A stretch of 41,259 nt of DNA from Verrucomicrobiota bacterium (GTDB lineage: Bacteria > Verrucomicrobiota > Verrucomicrobiia > Opitutales > UBA953): positions 1-41,259 of the forward strand of contig JAPLTV010000013.1 in NCBI GenBank assembly GCA_026397955.1. The letters run 5' to 3'. Below the pieces are notes generated by a model. It was not told the origin of the DNA and searched no databases. It saw nothing but the letters and a program-made list of their open reading frames with translations. Position numbers and translations under genes: made by a program. Positions within the stretch are counted from its first letter, which is position 1; each line of letters opens with the position of its first letter. This document shows, in pieces, positions 34,286 through 41,259 of the stretch.

Positions 34286-34307
34286 GGGAGAGGGTTTCGT
34301 AGCCGAA

Positions 34308-37300
34308 TCAGGCCTTCGGGGGAAGCACCTTTGCGTGCTCCTGCAAAGAACTGACCGTGAGGGGGTGTTCACGCAGGGAACGGATACCCAGTACGGCCGC
34401 GCGGGCCGCGTTCATCGTCGAGGCCATGTACACGCCACGCAGCACGGCTTCGGAACGCATCGCGTTCTCGTCCTTGCGGGGGAGCATGCCGGCGGCGGTG
34501 TTCACGATCATCTGCAGCTGGCCGTTCTTCAGGAGGTCGAGCGCGTTGGGGCGGGCGCCTTCGGAGATCTTGCCGAGTTTGATGACCTTGACGCCGGCGG
34601 CCTCGATGGCCGCGGCGGTGCCGCTGGTGGAGTAGATATTGAAGCCGAGCGAGGCCAGGTCGCGGGCGACGGCGACGGCGCCGTCCTTGTCACGGTCCTT
34701 GACGGAGAGGAAGGCGTTGCCGGCGACCGGGAGCGCCGGCTGCGCGGCCATCTGCGCCTTGGCGTAGGCCATGCCGAGGTCGTCGTCGCAACCCATGACT
34801 TCGCCGGTAGAACGCATCTCGGGCGAGAGCGCGACGGGGGCGCCAGGGAAGCGGCTGAACGGGAAGACGGATTCCTTGACGGACCAGTAAGGCGGACGGA
34901 TTTCGCGGGTGAAGCCGAGGTCCTTGAGCTTGGCGCCGAGCATGCAGAGCGAAGCGAGCTTCGCGAGCGGCACACCGATGGCCTTCGAGACGAACGGGAT
35001 CGTGCGCGAGGCGCGCGGGTTGACCTCCAGCATGAAAACGATGCCATCCTTGATCGCGAACTGGATGTTCATCAGTCCGATCACCTTGAGGCGCTTGGCG
35101 AGGGAATGGGTGATGCGACGGACTTCGTCGACGAGGGCCGGCGAGAGCGTATGCGGAGGCAGCACCATACCGGCGTCGCCGGAGTGGACGCCCGCGTGCT
35201 CGACGTGCTCGAGCATGCCGCCGATGACGGTGGTCTCGCCGTCGGAGATCGCGTCGACGTCGAGCTCGATGGCGTCCTCGAGGAACTTGTCGAGCAACAC
35301 CGGCTTACCGGGAGCGACGTCGAAGGCTTCGCGGACGACGGACTTCAACTCGTCCATGCCGTAGACGATGAACATACCACGGCCACCGAGGACGAAGGAG
35401 GGACGGAGCAGCACCGGGAAGCCAATCTCTTCGGCGGCCTGGTAGGCTTCTTCGGCCGAGAGGGCGGTCTTATTGACAGGCTGGCGGATGCCGAGCTCGA
35501 TGAGGATGTCCTTGAACTGCTGGCGGTCCTCGGCGAGCGCGATGCTCGCAGGCGTGGTGCCGACGACCGTGACGCCGGCGGCTTCGAGGTCCGCGGCGAG
35601 ATTGAGCGGGGTCTGGCCGCCGAACTGGACGATCGCGCCGATACACTGCTCGGTGCGGTAGATTTCAAGGATGTCCTCGAGGGTGAGCGGCTCGAAGTAA
35701 AGGCGGTCGGAAGTGTCGTAGTCGGTCGAGACCGTCTCGGGATTGGAGTTCACCATCACCGTCTCATAGCCCGCGGCGCGGAGCGCATAGGAGGCGTGGA
35801 CACAACAGTAGTCGAACTCGATACCCTGACCAATGCGGTTCGGGCCGCCGCCGAGGATCATCACCTTCTTCTTCGGGGACGGGCGGACCTCGGACTCGTC
35901 GCCGTAGGTGGAGTAGAAGTAAGGCGTGAAGGATTCGAATTCAGCGGCGCAGGTGTCGACGAGGCGGAAGACCGTCTTGATGCCGGCGGCGTTACGCTGC
36001 GAGTAGACCGCGGCGGGCGCCATGCCGGTCGCATGGGCGATCTGGCGATCGGCGAAGCCGGCTTCCTTGGCCTGGCGGAGCAGGTCGGCGCCGACGGACT
36101 TGCCGGCAGCCTTGAGGGCGAGCTCGATGTCGACGATGCCACGCAGCTGGCGGAGGAACCACGGGTCGATCTTGGAGAGGTCGAAGATCTCCTTCTCGGT
36201 CAGGCCGGCGAGCATTGCGTAGCGGACGAAGAACGGACGTTCCGGATTCGGGCGAGCGAGGCGCGCGCGGATCTCGGTGAGATCGGTGAAGGCGGCGTCG
36301 CCGAACTTACCGCCGCAGCCGAAGCCCCAGGCGCCAATCTCAAGGGAGCGAAGGGCCTTCTGGAAGGATTCCTTGAACGTGCGGCCGATGGCCATCGCCT
36401 CGCCGACGGACTTCATCGCGGAGGTGAGGGTCGTGTCGGCGCCAACGAACTTCTCAAACGTGAAACGCGGGACCTTCGTGACGACGTAGTCGATGGTCGG
36501 CTCAAAGCAGGCCGTCGTAGACTTGGTGATGTCGTTCTGCAGCTCGTCGAGCGAGTAGCCCACCGCGAGCTTGGCAGCGATCTTCGCGATGGGGAAGCCG
36601 GTGGCCTTGGAGGCGAGGGCGGACGAACGCGACACGCGCGGGTTCATCTCGATGACGATCATGCGACCGTTGGCCGGGTTGACGGAGAACTGGATGTTCG
36701 AACCGCCGGTCTCGACGCCGACGGCGCGGATGACGGCGAACGAGGCGTCGCGCATCAGCTGGTATTCCTTGTCGGTCAGCGTGAGGGCGGGGGCGACGGT
36801 GATGGAGTCGCCCGTGTGGACGCCCATCGGATCGAAGTTCTCGATCGAGCAGATGATGACGCACTGGTCCTTATGGTCGCGCATCACTTCCATCTCGTAT
36901 TCCTTCCAGCCCAGGAGGCATTCCTCGATGAGGACCTCATGGACGGGCGAGGCGTCGAGGCCGGCCTGGGCCATGCGCTCGAATTCTTCCTTGTTGTAGG
37001 CGATACCGCCACCGGTGCCGCCGAGCGTGTAGGACGGGCGGATGATGACCGGGAACTCGCCGCCGATGAGGGCGATGGTCTCGCGCGCGGCGTCGAGGGT
37101 CTTCACGACGCGGGAGCGCGGGACGTCGAGGCCGATCTCCAGCATCAGCTTCTTGAAGATCTCGCGGTCTTCGCCGCGCTCGATCGCGTCTTCCTTCGCG
37201 CCGATGAGTTCGACGCCGTATTTCTTCAGCACGCCGGTACGGGCGAGCTTGAGGGAAAGATTGAGCGCCGTCTGGCCGCCAAGCGTCGGAAGCAGCGCGT

Positions 37301-37550
37301 CCGGCTTTTCCTTCGCAATGATACGTTCCACGGATTCGACCGTGAGGGGTTCCACGTAGGTGACGTCCGCCGTCTCCGGGTCCGTCATGATCGTGGCCGG
37401 ATTGGAATTCACCAGGATGACGCGGTAGCCTTCTTCGCGGAGCGACCGGCAGGCCTGGGTGCCGGAATAATCGAACTCGCAGGCTTGGCCGATGATGATC
37501 GGTCCCGAGCCGATGATGAGGATTGAGCGGATATCGGTCCTCTTAGGCAT
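34308..37550 (-). CDS. carB: Carbamoyl-phosphate synthase large subunit
   Basis: CarB makes carbamoyl phosphate from bicarbonate, ATP and ammonia passed from CarA; the product feeds arginine and pyrimidine synthesis. The 1080-residue protein has the duplicated ATP-grasp halves: '[33 protein letters not shown]' and '[33 protein letters not shown]' open the two halves, and '[21 protein letters not shown]' and '[21 protein letters not shown]' are matching loops. The oligomerisation domain lies between them, and a C-terminal MGS-like regulatory domain (about 950-1080) follows. carA is not in the window. The start at 37550 gives '[11 protein letters not shown]', the conserved N-terminus. Confidence 0.97.
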   Translation of the reverse strand: MPKRTDIRSILIIGSGPIIIGQACEFDYSGTQACRSLREEGYRVILVNSNPATIMTDPETADVTYVEPLTVESVERIIAKEKPDALLPTLGGQTALNLSLKLARTGVLKKYGVELIGAKEDAIERGEDREIFKKLMLEIGLDVPRSRVVKTLDAARETIALIGGEFPVIIRPSYTLGGTGGGIAYNKEEFERMAQAGLDASPVHEVLIEECLLGWKEYEMEVMRDHKDQCVIICSIENFDPMGVHTGDSITVAPALTLTDKEYQLMRDASFAVIRAVGVETGGSNIQFSVNPANGRMIVIEMNPRVSRSSALASKATGFPIAKIAAKLAVGYSLDELQNDITKSTTACFEPTIDYVVTKVPRFTFEKFVGADTTLTSAMKSVGEAMAIGRTFKESFQKALRSLEIGAWGFGCGGKFGDAAFTDLTEIRARLARPNPERPFFVRYAMLAGLTEKEIFDLSKIDPWFLRQLRGIVDIELALKAAGKSVGADLLRQAKEAGFADRQIAHATGMAPAAVYSQRNAAGIKTVFRLVDTCAAEFESFTPYFYSTYGDESEVRPSPKKKVMILGGGPNRIGQGIEFDYCCVHASYALRAAGYETVMVNSNPETVSTDYDTSDRLYFEPLTLEDILEIYRTEQCIGAIVQFGGQTPLNLAADLEAAGVTVVGTTPASIALAEDRQQFKDILIELGIRQPVNKTALSAEEAYQAAEEIGFPVLLRPSFVLGGRGMFIVYGMDELKSVVREAFDVAPGKPVLLDKFLEDAIELDVDAISDGETTVIGGMLEHVEHAGVHSGDAGMVLPPHTLSPALVDEVRRITHSLAKRLKVIGLMNIQFAIKDGIVFMLEVNPRASRTIPFVSKAIGVPLAKLASLCMLGAKLKDLGFTREIRPPYWSVKESVFPFSRFPGAPVALSPEMRSTGEVMGCDDDLGMAYAKAQMAAQPALPVAGNAFLSVKDRDKDGAVAVARDLASLGFNIYSTSGTAAAIEAAGVKVIKLGKISEGARPNALDLLKNGQLQMIVNTAAGMLPRKDENAMRSEAVLRGVYMASTMNAARAAVLGIRSLREHPLTVSSLQEHAKVLPPKA

Positions 37551-37669
37551 AGTGTTCCGCGGACTGTCAGCGACCGCTGGAAGGGTGGTCAAGTGGGGAC
37601 TTCTAACAATTGCGGGCGCGCCACGGGAAGGCGCTTGCAGGGTCGCCCCGGGCGGGCATTCATCGGGGC

Positions 37670-38032
37670 GTGGACATCATCAGGATAGCCGGCATCAAGT
37701 CCTTCGGACACCATGGCGCCCTGCCCGAAGAGAAGCGGCTCGGCCAGCGGTTCACCGTCTCCGTGGACCTCGAGGTCGACACCCGTCCCGCGGCCGCCGC
37801 CGACGACCTGAAGCTGACCGTCGATTACGCCCAAGTCATCCGCACGGTGGAAGCCCAGCTGACCGGTGCGCCGGTCTACCTGATCGAGACCTTGGCCCAG
37901 CAGATCGCTGCCCGTATTCTGGGCACTTTTGGGGTAGTCAAGGCCGTCACGGTCGAGGTCAATAAACCCTTCGCCCCAGTGGCCGCCGAGTTCGACGCCA
38001 TTTCGGTGAAGATTCGTCGCGAGCGGGCGTGA
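37670..38032 (+). CDS. folB: Dihydroneopterin aldolase FolB
   Basis: FolB converts dihydroneopterin to 6-hydroxymethyl-dihydropterin in folate synthesis. From a GTG start the protein has 120 residues: '[36 protein letters not shown]' (with the conserved G-x-H-G and Q-x-F), 'LTVDYAQV', the substrate-binding Glu in '[11 protein letters not shown]' and the catalytic Lys in '[11 protein letters not shown]'. The usual family length is about 120, which supports the GTG at 37670 over an ATG 20 codons upstream. The stop codon overlaps the folK start (GTGA). Divergent from carB. Confidence 0.92.
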   Translation: MDIIRIAGIKSFGHHGALPEEKRLGQRFTVSVDLEVDTRPAAAADDLKLTVDYAQVIRTVEAQLTGAPVYLIETLAQQIAARILGTFGVVKAVTVEVNKPFAPVAAEFDAISVKIRRERA

Positions 38033-38565
38033 AGGGGAGCCCCCATCAGGTTATCCTCGGCCTAGGCAGCAACCTCGGCGACCGGGCCGATATCCTCGGC
38101 CAAGCCATCGGGCTTCTCGGTAAACTCCCCGAAACCCGCATTTTGGCTATTTCCGAGGCCGTGGACTCGGATCCAGTAGGGTATGCCGACCAGCCTAAAT
38201 TCTTAAATCTCTGTCTGGCAATTACTTGTGATTTAAATCCCGACGAGCTCTTAGCCGAAACCCTCAAAATCGAGCACCAGCTGGGCAGGGAACGGACCGC
38301 TAACCGTAACGGCCCACGGACCTTGGACATCGACCTGCTCTTCTATGAAGGGGGCGCGTGGGACAGCCCGACGGTCACCCTCCCCCACCCTAGGTGGTCC
38401 TCCCGTGGTTTTGTCGTGATCCCCCTAGGAAATCTCCTTCAGGACCCCGTCCTCGCCAAGCACCCCGCCTGGACTTCGCTCGCCGCGGAGGTCCGGTCCC
38501 TGCCCGTCGGAGGCCAAGGCCTCCGCGCATGGCAAGGCCCGACCCCCTGGAGCAAGACTCCCTGA
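38029..38565 (+). CDS. folK: HPPK, 2-amino-4-hydroxy-6-hydroxymethyl-dihydropteridine diphosphokinase FolK
   Basis: FolK pyrophosphorylates the product of FolB. The 178-residue protein shows 'VILGLGSNLGDRADILGQAI', 'SDPVGYADQPKFLNLCLAI', 'LLAETLKIEHQLGRERTANRNGPRTLDIDLLFY' (the magnesium-binding D-x-D) and 'LPHPRWSSRGFVVIPL'. The GTG start lies within the end of folB (4-nt overlap). A stretch at about 38150-38280 is unusually AT-rich for the window but keeps the reading frame and motifs. The last 37 nt overlap the start of comEC. Confidence 0.95.
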   Translation: MKGSPHQVILGLGSNLGDRADILGQAIGLLGKLPETRILAISEAVDSDPVGYADQPKFLNLCLAITCDLNPDELLAETLKIEHQLGRERTANRNGPRTLDIDLLFYEGGAWDSPTVTLPHPRWSSRGFVVIPLGNLLQDPVLAKHPAWTSLAAEVRSLPVGGQGLRAWQGPTPWSKTP

Positions 38566-40163
38566 CCCCCGACCGCTTCGGACACTGTCCGGCGCTCTGG
38601 CTCGCCCTTCCCCTTCTGCTCGGCGGCGCGATCGACGCGGCCGCCGGAGTCTCACCCGGCCCCTGGCTTCTCATTGGCGGACTCGCCGCTGCGCTCGCTT
38701 GGTTCACCCGACGTCAGGCGATCGTCGCCGGCGTCGCGATCGTGATCGCGGGCACGGCCCTCGGCGCGGCGTGGCATCAGCTGCGGACACCGCCGCAGAC
38801 ACCGGCCCTCGTCCGGCGACCGTTCGTCGAACTACCGATTCTCGTCGAACGCGCGATGCCGCGCAAAGAGGGCGACGGATGGACGGGGCTCGGCTGGATC
38901 ACGGACCGTGACGGGGGGTATTTCCGACGACGCATCGCGCTCTCGGCACACGGAGCCTGTCCCGCCGAAGGCGTCGAACTGATAATGTCCGGCGGACTGA
39001 CGCCGATTCCCATCGCAGCGGACGGCTATGACGCCTGGCTGCGCTCCCAAGGCGCGACGCTCAAGCTACGCGGCGGTCGCGTCCTCGGCGAACTCGCGCC
39101 ACCCTCGCGCTTCGCGGTCTGGCGACAAGCGCAGCAATCGCGACTGGAGGCCTGGCTGCGGGCACTCCCATGGGAAGATCCGGACGGCGGCGCGATGCTC
39201 GCCGCGACGATGCTGGGACGGACCGCGCTGCTACCGGCGGACGCGAAGGAGGCGTTTATGACGACAGGCACGCTACACCTGTTCGCCATCAGTGGCCTGC
39301 ACATCGCCGGCATGGCGGCGGCCTTGCTCTGGCTGACCAAGCGGGCGCGCCTGCCAGAACTCCCGTCCGGCTTGGTCATCCTCGCGCTACTCTGGCTCTA
39401 CGTGCAGGTGACCGGCGCTTCACCATCGTCGGTCCGTGCCTGGATCATGGCGGCCTTCCTCTGGGGTGGCCGCGCGAGTGAACGCGACACGCCTGCACTA
39501 CAATCGCTCGCCCTCGCCTGCGCCGTCACGCTCATCCTCTCGCCCGAAGCCTGCACCGACGCCGGCTTCCAATTGAGTTATGCGGCGGTGCTCGGAATTA
39601 TCGCGGCCGGCGGGCCAGCTGCGAATCTCTGCGCGCAATCGACGGAAGAAGAACGCCTGACGCCGGCCGACGCGCAGACCGCGTCGCAGAAACTTCGCTG
39701 GCGGGTGCGAAAGTTCCTGCTCGGCGGCCTGTGCGTCTCGCTCGCGGCCACATTCGCGGGGACACCGCTGACGCTCGGGCTCTTCGGGTCGGCGAGCTGG
39801 GGCGGCGTCTTCGTCAACCTCGTGCTCGTGCCGCTCTCGGAGATCCCGCTCATGCTCGGGATGGCGTCGGTCGCCTGCAGCGTCAGCAATTGGCTCGCGT
39901 GGCCGGCGACGTGGCTCAACGGCCTCGCGGCCGCACTGCTTCACCTGATGACCTGGATCGCACAGGTATGTGCGCTCATGCCGTCGATAAATCTGGAGCT
40001 GGCCCTCCCGCATCGCTGGCTCGGGCCGCTGGGCGGCGCACTTATCGCGCTCGCCTTCCTCTCTCAGGCCCAATCCCAAAGCCTGCTACGCCTGCTCGGG
40101 ATTCCGGCGGTAGTGCTGACAGGCTGGCTACTACTCGTCTTTCTTCTGCGTCTCGTATCCTGA
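38529..40163 (+). CDS. comEC: ComEC/Rec2-family membrane protein, short form
   Basis: The 544-residue polytopic protein has N-terminal spans ('LWLALPLLLGGAIDAAAG', 'LLIGGLAAALAW', 'AIVAGVAIVIAG'), an extracytoplasmic DUF4131-like part (about 95-220), and a ComEC core with the signature 'HLFAISGLHIAGMAAALLWL', 'ASPSSVRAWIMAAFLWGG' and 'DAGFQLSYAAVLGIIAAGG', followed by several spans. ComEC is the inner-membrane channel for single-stranded DNA in natural transformation. The C-terminal metallo-beta-lactamase domain of longer homologues is absent; the protein ends in a membrane span. Start taken at the ATG inside folK (37-nt overlap), as the upstream frame is not conserved. Confidence 0.88.
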   Translation: MARPDPLEQDSLTPDRFGHCPALWLALPLLLGGAIDAAAGVSPGPWLLIGGLAAALAWFTRRQAIVAGVAIVIAGTALGAAWHQLRTPPQTPALVRRPFVELPILVERAMPRKEGDGWTGLGWITDRDGGYFRRRIALSAHGACPAEGVELIMSGGLTPIPIAADGYDAWLRSQGATLKLRGGRVLGELAPPSRFAVWRQAQQSRLEAWLRALPWEDPDGGAMLAATMLGRTALLPADAKEAFMTTGTLHLFAISGLHIAGMAAALLWLTKRARLPELPSGLVILALLWLYVQVTGASPSSVRAWIMAAFLWGGRASERDTPALQSLALACAVTLILSPEACTDAGFQLSYAAVLGIIAAGGPAANLCAQSTEEERLTPADAQTASQKLRWRVRKFLLGGLCVSLAATFAGTPLTLGLFGSASWGGVFVNLVLVPLSEIPLMLGMASVACSVSNWLAWPATWLNGLAAALLHLMTWIAQVCALMPSINLELALPHRWLGPLGGALIALAFLSQAQSQSLLRLLGIPAVVLTGWLLLVFLLRLVS

Positions 40164-40199
40164 CCTTGCCAGCCTCCGGCCAGAGAGAAAAGTCTGGGC

Positions 40200-41259
40200 A
40201 TGTCCCCGACCTCCCTTCGCTCGCTCGCCGCGCTCGCGCTGGCCGCACTCTCCGCTTCCGCCGCACCCCAAGAATGGTCCGGCATCTATCCCGAGCTCGC
40301 TTACTTTAACAACGAAGGCGAATGTGGTACGGGCGCGGTCGTGCCCTGGGCTGACCGCCTCTGGGTCATCACCTACGGGCCGCACCTGCCGTATGGCTCG
40401 AGCGACAAACTCTACGAGATCACGCCCGACCTGAAACAAATCGTCCGCCCTGAAAGCGTCGGCGGCACGCCGGCGAACCGCATGATTCACAAGGAGTCCA
40501 ACCAGCTCATCATCGGGCCTTACTTCATCGGCGCGAACCGCGATGTGCGTGTCATCCCGCCGAAGCTCATGCCCGGACGACTCACCGGCAACGCCCGCCA
40601 CCTGACCCGAAGCCCGGCCAGACCGCGGAGGTCAGCCCGGCGACCATCACCTCCACGTTATCCGGCTATCACGGCAAGGGACTCTATTCCGGCCAAGGCC
40701 TCGTCATCCTCGCCAATAACGGTGAACGCAGCCCCAAGGCCCTCGTCGACCCCACGATCGTCAGCGGCGGCCTCGGTTCGTTCAACGGCGAAGGCAACTG
40801 GTCGCTTATCCGCCGCAACCAGTTCACCGAAGTCACCGGCCCCGGCGGCCTGACCGGCAACGCCGACCCAGCGAAGGACCCCGTCTGGACGATTGGCTGG
40901 GACTACCGCTCGCTGATCCTGATGGCGATGGAAGACGGCAAGTGGACGAGCTATCGCCTGCCCAAGGGCAGCCACTCGTATGACGGTGCGCACGGCTGGA
41001 ACACCGAGTGGCCCCGTATCCGCGACATCGGCGAAGAAGGGTCGCGCCTGATGACCATGCACGGCCTCTTCTGGAAATTCCCCGCGAACTTCTCGTCGAA
41101 GCACCTGACCGGCATCACGCCGCGCTCCGCCTACCTCAAGGTCATCGGCGACTTCACGCGCTGGCAGGACCGCCTCGTCTTCGGCTGCGACGACACCGCG
41201 AAATCCGAATTCCTGAACAAGCGCCCCGGCAAAGGCGCGCTCGCCGGCCCGGGCCAGTC
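40200..41259 (+). pseudogene. Secreted protein gene interrupted by a frameshift, partial at the window edge
   Basis: The first frame (from ATG 40200) gives a signal peptide (about 1-22) and 'EWSGIYPELAYFNNEGECGTGAVVPWADRLWVITYGPHLPYGSSDKLYEITPDL', up to 'MPGRLTGNARHL' near 40604. It then turns into low-complexity Arg/Ser/Pro sequence. From about 40604 another frame continues the protein to the window end: 'DPKPGQTAEVSPATITSTLSGYHGKGLYSGQGLVILANNGE', 'FTEVTGPGGLTGNADPAKDPVWTIGWDYRSLILMAMEDGKW', 'DGAHGWNTEWPRIRDIGEEGSRLMTMHG', 'FGCDDTAKSEFLNKRPGKG'. This looks like one gene with a frameshift, either real or a sequencing error. It resembles secreted proteins from Planctomycetota/Verrucomicrobiota that I recall but cannot name functionally. 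Confidence 0.75.

Noticed and set aside
38150-38280. AT-richer segment inside folK as horizontally acquired insertion
   Set aside because: The reading frame and HPPK motifs run unbroken through it, so it is an ordinary part of folK.

Overview
The window is a GC-rich (about 64%) bacterial chromosome segment, densely packed with short operons on both strands. The gene content points to Verrucomicrobiota, possibly Opitutae: an exported Gfo/Idh/MocA oxidoreductase, a YHYH-domain protein, an archaeal/eukaryote-type ProRS, duplicated secreted alpha/beta hydrolases, and start codons preceded by pyrimidines rather than Shine-Dalgarno sequences. This placement is inferred from gene style; there is no rRNA or other marker. 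Most genes are core housekeeping genes. No phage, CRISPR array, tRNA or transposase gene was seen.

Layout. 1-5057: a partial Dabb-domain gene (-), rsmG, metH and a small gene of unknown function (+). 5058-5388: first island of GTAG-foot hairpin repeats. 5389-9473 (-): a run reading DUF420 protein, FtsB/DivIC-like protein, argH, LysE-type exporter, exported Gfo/Idh/MocA protein. 9569-10597 (+): YHYH protein; then the second repeat island. 10845-12746 (-): ECF sigma factor, membrane anti-sigma candidate, secreted PDZ protein. 12865-18545 (mostly +): a lipid-modification cluster of fatty-acid desaturase, FAD oxidoreductase, DUF1365 protein and cyclopropane-type methyltransferase, with a GIDE-LemA fusion gene on the opposite strand inside it. 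18546-18780: third repeat island. 18781-25815 (-): proS, prmC, Sua5-type tsaC, rpsR, tlyA and a thiamine group (thiS, a TenI/ThiE-like gene, thiE, thiG). 25903-27058 (+): a cyclophilin lipoprotein and a small outer-membrane barrel. 27128-33439 (-): a six-gene run coding for a TolC/MacA/MacB-type exporter and two paralogous secreted hydrolases. 33539-37550 (-): carB and an FKBP-type isomerase. 37670-40163 (+): folB, folK and a short comEC. 40200-end (+): a secreted-protein gene broken by a frameshift.

The most unusual signal is the repeat family. Three intergenic islands, each between two converging genes, carry 14 copies of a GGTAG foot followed by a 21-22 nt hairpin, usually two 9-nt arms around a 3-nt loop. 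Stem sequences differ widely between copies, but pairing is kept. Copies occur as inverted pairs of two sizes (about 64 bp and 125 bp) and as tandem units. The architecture resembles REP/SMAG elements mobilised by RAYT transposases in Proteobacteria, but no RAYT is in the window.

A second point of interest is the ECF sigma/anti-sigma/PDZ operon, divergent from the lipid cluster, with a dyad in the shared upstream region. This suggests stress-controlled remodelling of unsaturated fatty acids. That link is inference.
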